Shown here piece by piece: positions 1-7,058 of a stretch of DNA of 14,892 nt. How positions within the stretch are numbered: the first letter of the stretch is position 1; each line of letters starts with the position of its first letter. This stretch comes from Filomicrobium sp. (GTDB lineage Bacteria > Pseudomonadota > Alphaproteobacteria > Rhizobiales > Hyphomicrobiaceae). The DNA is taken from assembly GCA_021775655.1 (NCBI GenBank), contig JAJFHK010000498.1, positions 1 through 14,892 on the forward strand. Reading direction: 5' to 3'. The notes beneath the pieces were generated by a model that worked only from the letters and a program-made list of their open reading frames with translations, had not been told where the DNA came from and did no database searches. Position numbers and translations under genes: made by a program.

Positions 1-1984
1 GGACGAACCAGCGAGCCGTGTCGGCGCCATAACTGCCGATAAAGGCGTCGAGGTCGATGACGTTCTTTTTCGACTTCGACATCTTCTCGATCGGGCCGAT
101 CGTGACGGGCGCGCCGGTTTCAGCTTGTTTCGCCGAGCGGCTTTTGCCGTCGCCTTCGAGCGTGACAAATTCAGGCGGCAACCACGCGCCTTCTGCTGAC
201 TTGTAGGTTTCGTGGGTGACCATGCCTTGCGTGAAGAGTGCAGCGAATGGTTCGCGAAGATTCATGCCGCCTGCCGAAGAGTGCCCTGCGTCGGAAATGG
301 CGCGGAAGAAGAAGCGCGAATAGAGCAGGTGCAGGATCGCGTGTTCGACACCGCCGATGTACTGATCGACAGGCAGCCAGTAGGCGGCAGCTTTCGGGTC
401 GATTGGCGTAACGGCATGGGGTGCTGTGAAGCGCGCGAAATACCACGATGAATCGACAAACGTATCCATCGTGTCGGTTTCGCGCCGTGCAGCCATTCCG
501 CATTTCGGGCAGTCGACATTCTTCCACGTCGGATGGCGTTCCAATGGGTTGCCGGGTTGATCAAAGGTTGCATCTTCGGGCAATTCAACCGGCAGGCCGG
601 AAGCAGGTACAGGAACAACGCCGCAGTCCTTGCAGTGGATGATCGGGATCGGGCAACCCCAATAGCGCTGGCGCGAAATGCCCCAGTCGCGCAGGCGGAA
701 ATTTACTTTGCGCGTTGCGACCGGTTTGCCGCCCAGCTTCTTTTTCTCAAGACGCGATACTGCTTCTTCGAATGCGGCTTCCGGGGTGAGGCCGTCGAGA
801 AACTGCGAATTGATCATGGTGCCCGCGCCGTCGACTGCTTCGTCGCCGATTTCGAAAGTGTCGGCGTTGGCTCCTGGTGGAAGCACAACGGGAACAACGG
901 GTAGGCCGTAGGCGCGCGCGAAGTCGAGGTCGCGCTGGTCGCCGGAGGGACAGCCGAAAATGGCGCCGGTGCCGTAATCCATGAGGACGAAGTTCGCCAC
1001 CCAGACTGGCAGTAGCCAATCGGGATCGAAGGGGTGTTTGACGCGAATGCCTGTATCCACGCCCTTCTTTTCGGCGCTCTCAAGGTCGGCAACCGATGTT
1101 CCGAGACGGCTACACTCCTCGCAAAAAGCTGCAAGCACCTGGTTGTCCTTAGCGGCAGCCTTGGCGATCGGATGATCGGGGGCAATCGCCAGGAAGGACG
1201 CGCCAAACAGCGTATCGGGCCGGGTCGTGAAGACCTCCACGTCGTTGATGCCCTTCGGGGCGGTGGACTTGTCGAGGGCCCAGCGAATAGAGGCCCCTTC
1301 CGAGCGGCCGATCCAGTTGGCCTGCATGTGGCGGACTTTTTCGGGCCACTGGTCGAGTGTGTCGAGGGCTTCGAGCAGTTCGTCGCCGTAGTTGGTGATG
1401 CGGAAGAACCACTGGGTCAGTTCACGTTGTTCGACAAGCGCATCAGAGCGCCACCCGCGCCCATCGATGACCTGCTCGTTGGCAAGTACGGTGTTGTCGA
1501 CGGGGTCCCAGTTGACCTTGGACGACTTGCGATAAACGAGGTCGTGTTCCAGGAGGTCGAGGAACAGCTTCTGCTGGTGCTTGTAATAGTCGACATCGCA
1601 GGTTGCGAATTCGCGATTCCAGTCGATGGCGAAGCCCATGGACTTGAGCTGTTCGCGCATTGCGGCGATGTTTTCGCGGGTCCACGCGCCGGGATGGACC
1701 TTGCGTTCCATGGCAGCGTTTTCAGCCGGCATGCCGAATGCGTCCCAACCCATTGGATGCAGGACGTTAAATCCCCTGGCGCGCTTATAACGGGCAAGCA
1801 CATCGCCCATTGTGTAGTTGCGCGAGTGACCGACGTGAATGCGCCCAGAGGGATAAGGGAACATCTCGAGGATGTAGCACTTTGGGGAATCGGGTTTGAT
1901 CTCGGCGGTGAAAAGGTCGGCCTCCTGCCAGATCCGCTGCCAGTGGGGTTCGCGATCAGGGGCGTTGTAGCGTTCGACTGCCAT
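1..1984 (-). CDS. leuS: Leucyl-tRNA synthetase, 5' part (3' end outside window)
   Basis: Charges tRNA-Leu with leucine in the cytoplasm (class Ia aminoacyl-tRNA synthetase). The minus frame is open from the ATG at 1984 to the window edge, giving 661 residues of a protein usually about 860-880 long. The anticodon-binding and C-terminal domains are therefore outside. Visible landmarks are the N-terminus [16 protein letters not shown], the HIGH-type motif HVGH at residues 50-53 (1826-1837), the CP1 editing region in the middle with [10 protein letters not shown], the zinc-type segment CPKCG, and the catalytic KMSKS loop at residues 634-638 (71-85). The ATG at 1984 is chosen because it matches the usual start of alphaproteobacterial LeuS. 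The frame stays open upstream with a GTG eight codons earlier, and neither start has a clear ribosome binding site. The gene is divergent from fic/yggS. Confidence 0.98.
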   Translation of the reverse strand, partial: MAVERYNAPDREPHWQRIWQEADLFTAEIKPDSPKCYILEMFPYPSGRIHVGHSRNYTMGDVLARYKRARGFNVLHPMGWDAFGMPAENAAMERKVHPGAWTRENIAAMREQLKSMGFAIDWNREFATCDVDYYKHQQKLFLDLLEHDLVYRKSSKVNWDPVDNTVLANEQVIDGRGWRSDALVEQRELTQWFFRITNYGDELLEALDTLDQWPEKVRHMQANWIGRSEGASIRWALDKSTAPKGINDVEVFTTRPDTLFGASFLAIAPDHPIAKAAAKDNQVLAAFCEECSRLGTSVADLESAEKKGVDTGIRVKHPFDPDWLLPVWVANFVLMDYGTGAIFGCPSGDQRDLDFARAYGLPVVPVVLPPGANADTFEIGDEAVDGAGTMINSQFLDGLTPEAAFEEAVSRLEKKKLGGKPVATRKVNFRLRDWGISRQRYWGCPIPIIHCKDCGVVPVPASGLPVELPEDATFDQPGNPLERHPTWKNVDCPKCGMAARRETDTMDTFVDSSWYFARFTAPHAVTPIDPKAAAYWLPVDQYIGGVEHAILHLLYSRFFFRAISDAGHSSAGGMNLREPFAALFTQGMVTHETYKSAEGAWLPPEFVTLEGDGKSRSAKQAETGAPVTIGPIEKMSKSKKNVIDLDAFIGSYGADTARWFV

Positions 1985-2176
1985 GGACGGGGTCTTTTTC
2001 GGTTGGCCCAACACTCGGTAGGCCGGTGTTGGAGCGGCCCAAAGCGCGGATTGCGGACCTTGGCCATTGGAGTTTCAGGTGTTCGTCGGGCCGGAGATGA
2101 CCGCAAAGGTTGCCGGTGGTCAAGCGAGGGCGACAGGATGCGCCGAGGCACGCGATATGGTGGAAAAATGCTTTTT
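1985..2176. other. leuS upstream leader, no gene seen
   Basis: Left part of the 532-base gene-free stretch between leuS and fic. It should contain the leuS promoter reading leftward. An inverted repeat CCAACAC/GTGTTGG lies at 2008-2014 and 2026-2032, 24-48 bases before the leuS start, and could form a small hairpin in the leuS leader. No convincing coding potential was found: open frames here are extensions or shadows of the leuS codon pattern. Confidence 0.5.
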
Positions 2177-2237
2177 TATCGACATATTAGACGTGGTATG
2201 TCGATGGTGTCGACAGATCGTCAACAACATGTCGATA
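2177..2237. promoter_or_regulatory. Distal half-site cluster (four copies of ATCGACAT-type motif)
   Basis: Four related half-sites: TATCGACATA at 2177-2186 (forward), TATGTCGATG at 2197-2206 (reverse), the palindromic TGTCGACA at 2208-2215, and CATGTCGATA at 2228-2237 (reverse). The first two form a perfect inverted repeat with 9-base arms (2178-2186 and 2197-2205). Distances between core centres are 20, 9 and 22 bases, close to one or two helical turns. The cluster lies about 190 bases from the leuS start and 280 bases from the fic start, in AT-richer DNA. Likely protein-binding sites; the binding protein is not shown by sequence, but the wHTH-bearing Fic protein next door is the obvious candidate. 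Confidence 0.6.
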
Positions 2238-2420
2238 AAATCGAAGCCTATGGACACGTTTGGGGGCAGTATTCTTGCACGCAAAAGTTGAACCCGGTCT
2301 CCTTCACCACAAATGCAGGACTTAAATTCAATTTTACCGATGGTTTTCCACTCAAACACATCGCTGGCCTGCTGCTCCCTCGGTCAATATAAGTGGCATC
2401 ACGTACCCGAAAGTGGTTTC

Positions 2421-2502
2421 TATCGACATGATCTTCACGACATGTCGACGGCATCGACAATTCATGTTACATATGTCGATGCAAATCTATTTTATCGACA
2501 TA
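2421..2502. promoter_or_regulatory. Proximal half-site cluster in the fic promoter region (five copies)
   Basis: Five copies with alternating orientation: TATCGACATG 2421-2430 (forward), CATGTCGACG 2441-2450 (reverse), GCATCGACAA 2451-2460 (forward), TATGTCGATG 2472-2481 (reverse), TATCGACATA 2493-2502 (forward). Core centres are 20, 11, 20 and 21 bases apart. Copies three and four form a perfect inverted repeat GCATCGACA/TGTCGATGC (2451-2459 and 2474-2482). The last copy ends 14 bases before the fic ATG and touches TATAAA at 2501-2506, a possible -10 element, so occupancy would be expected to block transcription. That is inference. No better -35 element is visible at the right spacing. Confidence 0.65.
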
Positions 2503-2516
2503 TAAAGCGTCTACCC

Positions 2517-3659
2517 ATGACCCAAGATCCTGCACAACCCCATAATGCGCTTGCTGCACTGCCTCCAAATGTTGAGCTTGAAACTAAGAAGGTCCTTAAG
2601 GCCTGTGTGGCGGCGAGGGCAGCATTGGCAGAACTCAACCAAGCTGGTCAGCTTATTCCAGACGTGGACGTCCTCATTAATACGATTCCACTGCTTGAAG
2701 CCAAAGACAGTTCGGCAATCGAGAATATTGTTACGACAAATGATGTGTTGTTTCGAGAAGCCAGCGACCCCGATTTAGACGGTGATCCAAACGCGAAGGA
2801 AGCGCTAAGGTACCGCGCTGCCCTTTACGGCGGGGCGAGATCAATTTCGGAACGACCACTATCGACGCGCACCACGCTGGAGATTTGCAGCACGATAAAG
2901 GGCGTGGAGATTGACGTAAGGACGACGCCAGGGACTACGCTCCAAAACTCGCATACCGGAGAGGTCATCTATACGCCGCCTCTAGGTGAGCAGAGATTGC
3001 GCGATCTGCTTGCCAACTGGGAGGAATTTGTTCACCGCGATGACGATCTTGATCCGCTCGTTCGCATGGCGGTACTTCACTACCAGTTCGAAGCAATTCA
3101 CCCATTCATCGACGGGAATGGACGCACGGGCCGAATCCTAAACGTCCTGGTTTTGATTGAGGCTAAGCTGCTTGACAGGCCAACGCTCTATCTCAGCAGG
3201 CATATCCTGCGAACGAAGGACGAGTATTACAGTTTGCTGAACGGCGTGACCAAAACCGGCGAATGGGAGGCGTGGGTTGTTTACATGCTCAATGCCGTTG
3301 AATTGACTGCTGGTTGGACAAACAAGCGCATCCAGGCAATTTGCCAGCTCAAAGACCATACGTCCAAATATGTCAGTACACGGCTGCCGAAGATCCACTC
3401 TCACGAGTTGATACAGTTGATTTTCAAGATGCCATATGCGCGAATTTCGCATCTCGTCGAAGCTGGGATCGCCAAGCGTCAGGCGGCCTCGACTTACCTC
3501 AAACAGCTCGCGGAAATCGGTGTTCTTGAGGAAGAGAAAGATGGTCGCGAAAAGCTGTTCATTCACCGCAAGTATATGGATTTGCTCGGGTCCGACGGGC
3601 ACGACTTCGTCCCATATCCAAAAGCCGTTCCAGCCAAGAAGAAGCGCAATGACCGCTGA
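2517..3659 (+). CDS. fic: SoFic-like Fic protein adenylyltransferase with C-terminal winged helix
   Basis: Predicted to transfer AMP from ATP to a hydroxyl side chain of a target protein; the target is unknown. The 380 residues match the usual SoFic layout. A Fic_N region carries the inhibitory-helix motif S65-x3-E69-N70 (SSAIEN), which marks an N-terminally self-inhibited class II Fic. The catalytic loop HPFIDGNGRTGR is at 195-206 with H195 as catalytic base. A winged-helix-like C-terminal domain spans about 295-352, followed by a basic tail. Frame and length support the ATG at 2517, which aligns with the SoFic N-terminus from memory. In-frame upstream starts (2313, 2442) would translate the half-site array and are unlikely. 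There is no Shine-Dalgarno; with TATAAA 11-16 bases upstream the mRNA may be leaderless. The stop overlaps the yggS start by 11 bases. All key residues are present, so it is probably active. Confidence 0.95.
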   Translation: MTQDPAQPHNALAALPPNVELETKKVLKACVAARAALAELNQAGQLIPDVDVLINTIPLLEAKDSSAIENIVTTNDVLFREASDPDLDGDPNAKEALRYRAALYGGARSISERPLSTRTTLEICSTIKGVEIDVRTTPGTTLQNSHTGEVIYTPPLGEQRLRDLLANWEEFVHRDDDLDPLVRMAVLHYQFEAIHPFIDGNGRTGRILNVLVLIEAKLLDRPTLYLSRHILRTKDEYYSLLNGVTKTGEWEAWVVYMLNAVELTAGWTNKRIQAICQLKDHTSKYVSTRLPKIHSHELIQLIFKMPYARISHLVEAGIAKRQAASTYLKQLAEIGVLEEEKDGREKLFIHRKYMDLLGSDGHDFVPYPKAVPAKKKRNDR

Positions 3660-4317
3660 GTATGCAATAGCCTTAGCGGCGACCAAGCAGAGAGTGGTGG
3701 AGGCCGCTAGGGGTATTGGACGCGACCCAGCCGATGTAACGTTGATTGCGGTGTCGAAGACCTTCGGAGCCGAAGATATCCGGCCTGTTCTCGCGGCTGG
3801 GCAGCGTCATTTCGGTGAGAACCGGGTTCAGGAAGCGCTGGGCAAGTGGCCGGAGTTGCGTGAGGGTTATTCCGACCTGACCTTGCATCTCATCGGGCCG
3901 TTGCAGTCGAACAAGGCCAAAGAGGCGGTGGCGCTGTTCAATGTTATCCACACTGTAGACCGGGCGAAAATTGCGCGCGTGCTGTCCGCTGAAATGGACA
4001 AGCAGGGGAAGCGACTTCAGCTCTTCATTCAGGTCAACACCGGCGGAGAAGAACAAAAGGCTGGCGTTGCGCCTGGCGAGTTGGATGCCTTGTTGGCGCT
4101 TTGCCGGGGTGAACTCGGGCTGGAAATTTCAGGGCTGATGTGCATCCCCCCGGTTGACGAGGCGGCGGCGATCCACTTTGCATTTCTCGCCAAGCTTGCA
4201 AAAGAACGCAGCCTTGCGGGCCTCAGTATGGGGATGTCGAGCGACTTCACGGCGGCTGTGGAACTCGGCGCGACACACGTCCGCGTTGGTTCGGCGATCT
4301 TTGGGGCGCGGGGCTGA
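3649..4317 (+). CDS. yggS: YggS/PLPBP family pyridoxal phosphate homeostasis protein
   Basis: Cytoplasmic single-domain PLP-binding protein involved in vitamin B6 and amino-acid homeostasis; no enzyme activity is established for the family. The 222 residues are the usual length. The PLP lysine is K37 in AVSKTF, followed by the family segments HFGENRVQE, HLIGPLQSNK, IQVNTG, LSMGMSSDF and the C-terminal HVRVGSAIFG, together forming the alanine-racemase-like barrel. The ATG at 3649 is chosen because TIM-barrel homology begins just after it. It lies inside the last codons of fic (11-base overlap), preceded by an AAGAAGAAG purine run, so translation is probably coupled to fic. A longer in-frame start at 3436 would encode a low-complexity extension read through the fic gene and is rejected. 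Confidence 0.96.
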   Translation: MTAEYAIALAATKQRVVEAARGIGRDPADVTLIAVSKTFGAEDIRPVLAAGQRHFGENRVQEALGKWPELREGYSDLTLHLIGPLQSNKAKEAVALFNVIHTVDRAKIARVLSAEMDKQGKRLQLFIQVNTGGEEQKAGVAPGELDALLALCRGELGLEISGLMCIPPVDEAAAIHFAFLAKLAKERSLAGLSMGMSSDFTAAVELGATHVRVGSAIFGARG

Positions 4318-4461
4318 TTGCATTTTCCGGGAAGATGTTATGCCCGGGGGAATAGCAGCTTATGCAGCCCCGGCCTGTTCGTAAGCTGTTTATTAAATGT
4401 TAACGTCTCTCAAAAGTGATTCGCGTTTGTGCGGGCGTCAATGACGACGAGGCAAGCCAAT

Positions 4462-5376
4462 ATGGCAACAAGCGCGACTCTGGCGGAAGCGAATGCCGCC
4501 GCAGGTGATGCCGCACGTGAGGCGCGGGCCGAAGTCCTGCAGCGCAATCGTGCAGATGAAAAAGCAGATGGCGGCGAACCGAAAATCTCCAAGCGCGTAA
4601 CGCGCGCTTCCACCTCCAATCAAGAATGGCACAAATTCGTCGTTGACGTCTGGCTGACCGACCTCAATCCGACGGAGTTCGGTGTCTATAAGCGTTCGCG
4701 CAACCGCGCTCGTTCCCGTCAGTTCACTCAGGACATGGATATCTATGCCGATGTGATCGAGAACGGTGAGCGGACCGGCCTGATGGGTTTCCGCAAGACG
4801 CCATGGAAGGTGAACAAGGGTATGGACCGGCGGCTCATCTTCAAGCTTTTCACCAAGAGCATGGGCTGGCGGGCGACGATGGACCTGATGATCGGGCGCA
4901 GTCTGCAGCTCACGATCGGTGCGCGCGGATTGCCGGTCACGGCCTTTTCGATCAATACCGATGATGATGACTTCATCATCTACCTCGAACGCTCAGCATT
5001 CAAATGGCCGTTGTTGCCCGAGCATTTCTCGTTCTTCTTGATGCGCGATGGCAAGCCCGAATACTTCAGGCTGCAGCGCGCTTTCATCAACGTCGGTGGC
5101 GACTACACGCTCTATGATCAAAACAACAACAAGATCGGCTATATCGACGGGCAGATCCTGTCGATTGCAGGCAAGTGGAAGTGCGGGCTTAGAGCTGACC
5201 TTGCCGACAAGAAGCTGCTGACGGTCCTAAAACTTTTCGCGGGCATGATTATTTTCAACCGCGGTGCGCGCTGGCATATGTGGCGGCTGTGGAAGGAAGT
5301 TCTGGCTGGCAAACTCAAGCCAACTCTGGAGCATCAGGAAGCTGATCTCTACAAGAACCCGCGGCGGGTGCGTTAG
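4462..5376 (+). CDS. Conserved-looking hypothetical protein, possibly LURP-one/tubby-like fold
   Basis: I do not recognise a named family. The protein has 304 residues. Residues 1-50 are rich in Ala, Glu and Arg and probably helical or disordered. The rest is ordered, with alternating strands such as GDYTLYDQNNNKIGYIDGQ (about 215-235), resembling the repeated strand pattern of LURP-one/tubby-C-like barrels. This is only a weak visual likeness. A helical hydrophobic stretch near LLTVLKLFAGMIIF precedes a Trp/Arg-rich segment (ARWHMWRLWKE) and a basic C-terminus. No signal peptide is seen. Start choice: the ATG at 4462 follows GAGG (4449-4452) with a 9-base spacer; GTG 4429 and ATG 4441 are in-frame alternatives without such a site. 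The gene ends 38 bases before a strong terminator, so it is probably a single-gene unit. Confidence 0.85.
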   Translation: MATSATLAEANAAAGDAAREARAEVLQRNRADEKADGGEPKISKRVTRASTSNQEWHKFVVDVWLTDLNPTEFGVYKRSRNRARSRQFTQDMDIYADVIENGERTGLMGFRKTPWKVNKGMDRRLIFKLFTKSMGWRATMDLMIGRSLQLTIGARGLPVTAFSINTDDDDFIIYLERSAFKWPLLPEHFSFFLMRDGKPEYFRLQRAFINVGGDYTLYDQNNNKIGYIDGQILSIAGKWKCGLRADLADKKLLTVLKLFAGMIIFNRGARWHMWRLWKEVLAGKLKPTLEHQEADLYKNPRRVR

Positions 5377-5414
5377 GCCTGGTTTTAGCGAGACCGTGGA
5401 AAACTAGCAAAACC

Positions 5415-5448
5415 AAATGCCCGGATTGCTGATAATCCGGGCATTTTT
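5415..5448 (+). terminator. Rho-independent terminator after the hypothetical gene
   Basis: Perfect 13-base inverted repeat: AAATGCCCGGATT (5415-5427), loop GCTGAT, AATCCGGGCATTT (5434-5446), with a run of five T at 5444-5448. It stands 38 bases after the stop codon at 5376 and separates that gene from amtB. Confidence 0.93.
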
Positions 5449-5655
5449 GTATTCTAGCCGCCTAAAATAATGGCATATTTTGAGGTTGGTTGCTTTTGGG
5501 TCTCGTATTTGGCCAAAACGCTTTACATTTGTCCTTTTCCTGCTTGAAAACGTGCCACGTAGTTGATGACTTTTGCCAAATTGCTGGGCAAATCGATGGC
5601 TTGTGCGGCAGTTGCTAGAATAACAATCATCGCTAGATGAGAACGGGGGAACTGC
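5449..5655 (+). promoter_or_regulatory. amtB upstream region
   Basis: AT-richer gap that must hold the amtB promoter. A small inverted repeat TTTGCC/GGCAAA lies at 5572-5577 and 5587-5592, about 65-85 bases before the start. It could be an operator, but nothing ties it to a known regulator. No convincing sigma-54 -24/-12 pair was found. A good ribosome binding site, GGGGGA at 5645-5650, precedes the ATG by 5 bases. Confidence 0.35.
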
Positions 5656-6885
5656 ATGGAACAGTTGCAGCAAGGCGCGGACGTTTTCTTCCTTCTAATA
5701 GGTGCGATCCTGGTCTTTGCCATGCATGGCGGGTTCGCTTTCCTTGAGGTAGGGACCGTTCGACATAAGAACCAAGTTAATGCGCTCGTAAAGATCTTGG
5801 TCGACTTCGCGATCTCGACTGTCACCTACTTCTTTATCGGCTATTGGGTGGCCTATGGCGTTACCTTCCTTGTCAGTGCGGCGGCTCTGACCGGCGGTGC
5901 GGAGCCCTTCGACCCGCAAGGTATATCGCTCGTAAAATTTTTCTTCCTGTGCACTTTTGCGGCCGCCATCCCGGCAATCGTTTCTGGCGGCATTGCTGAG
6001 CGGGCCAAGTTCTGGCCGCAATGTCTGGCAACGGCGTTGTTGGTCGGTATCGGATATCCACTGCTTGAGGGTGCCGTTTGGAATGGCAACTTCGGACTGC
6101 AGGCCGGTCTATTCAAAGGCATGTTCGGAGCCGAGTTCCACGACTTTGCTGGGTCAATTGTCGTGCACGCATTTGGAGGTTGGGTGGCGCTGGGTGCAGT
6201 CATGAAGCTTGGTGCGCGGGCTGGGCGGTACGATAAGGGCGGTGCTCAAGGGATTCCGCCATCATCTATTCCTTGGCTAGCGATGGGCTCGTGGATGTTG
6301 TGCATCGGCTGGTTTGGATTCAATGTGATGAGCGCGCAAAGCCTGTCGGGTATTTCCGGGCTGGTCGCAATGAATTCGCTGTTAGCGATGGCTGGTGGAA
6401 TCCTTGCTGCGCTGGTCGTCGGTCGGAATGACCCAGGCTTCGTTCACAATGGAGCTTTGGCAGGCCTTGTTGCTGTGTGTGCGGGCTCAGATGTGATGCA
6501 TCCGGTCGGTTCGCTGTTCACGGGTCTCGTCGCCGGGGTCATCTTTGTGCAGTTCTTCCAGCTTGCGCAGAACAAATGGAAGATCGACGACGTGCTCGGT
6601 GTGTGGCCGCTGCACGGCTTATGTGGATTGTGGGGCGGGATTGCCTGTGGGATCTTCGGCGTCGAAGCGCTCGGTGGTCTTGGCGGTGTGGCGCTCGGAA
6701 GCCAGATTGCTGGGTCGCTGCTTGGATCGGCCTACGGTCTGCTTGCCGGCTTCGTGATCTACACGATTGTTGATGCCTCGCTCGGCTTCCGGATGAGCGA
6801 TGAAGATCAGCGTATTGGAGCGGACCGCGCAATTCATAAAATCTCGGCCAACCCAGAAGAAGATGTTCGCTTGGGCCGGATGTAA
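5656..6885 (+). CDS. amtB: Amt family ammonium transporter
   Basis: Inner-membrane channel that takes up ammonium, normally as a homotrimer. The 409 residues form about eleven membrane segments. Family residues are visible: D163 in FHDFAGSIVVH, the pore twin histidines H171 (VVHAFGGW) and H320 (PLHGLCGLWGG), and FGFN near 220. The N-terminal segment FAFLEVGTVRHKNQVNALVK belongs to the Amt type with FLExGxVRxKN, not the FYGGLVR type of Escherichia coli AmtB. No cleavable signal peptide is seen: the first membrane helix begins about residue 9. The C-terminal tail (QRIGADRAIHKI... to RLGRM) is charged. No glnK gene adjoins it, so PII control through a linked gene is not indicated. The start is supported by the GGGGGA site. 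Confidence 0.95.
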   Translation: MEQLQQGADVFFLLIGAILVFAMHGGFAFLEVGTVRHKNQVNALVKILVDFAISTVTYFFIGYWVAYGVTFLVSAAALTGGAEPFDPQGISLVKFFFLCTFAAAIPAIVSGGIAERAKFWPQCLATALLVGIGYPLLEGAVWNGNFGLQAGLFKGMFGAEFHDFAGSIVVHAFGGWVALGAVMKLGARAGRYDKGGAQGIPPSSIPWLAMGSWMLCIGWFGFNVMSAQSLSGISGLVAMNSLLAMAGGILAALVVGRNDPGFVHNGALAGLVAVCAGSDVMHPVGSLFTGLVAGVIFVQFFQLAQNKWKIDDVLGVWPLHGLCGLWGGIACGIFGVEALGGLGGVALGSQIAGSLLGSAYGLLAGFVIYTIVDASLGFRMSDEDQRIGADRAIHKISANPEEDVRLGRM

Positions 6886-6921
6886 AACTTGTCGCTGCGG
6901 CGAAACTGAATCTCAAAGCGG

Positions 6922-6952
6922 AAGGGGCGGGCACTGCGGTGGCCGCCCCTTT
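6922..6952 (+). terminator. Rho-independent terminator after amtB
   Basis: Stem AAGGGGCGG (6922-6930) and CCGCCCCTT (6943-6951) with a 12-base loop, ending in a short T-rich stretch (TTTCTC). It lies 36 bases after the amtB stop. The stem is strong but the T run is short. Confidence 0.8.
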
Positions 6953-7058
6953 CTCGTAGGCGTTCTTGCGGGATAATATTTGCGTGTTCTCGGTAGGGCT
7001 ACTTTATACTTCAGGCATGTTTCGGTCGGAAGAACAAAAATTAGAATTGGGTAAGTGC

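Noticed and set aside
481..1600. Further TCGACAT matches (near 512 and 1590) as extra operator copies
   Set aside because: They share only the core inside leuS codons, lack the flanking match and the phasing.
1034..2392. Long plus-strand open frame (452 codons) opposite leuS
   Set aside because: It mirrors the codon pattern of leuS, has no family resemblance, and the minus strand encodes an unmistakable LeuS.
2177..2502. CRISPR-like or integron-like repeat array
   Set aside because: Repeats are only about 10 bases, imperfect, of alternating orientation, and spacers are shorter than or equal to the repeats; an operator array fits better.
5471..5486. Possible sigma-54 promoter before amtB (TGGCAT at 5471)
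   Set aside because: The -24-like TGGCAT is followed by GAGG where the TTGC-type -12 element should be.
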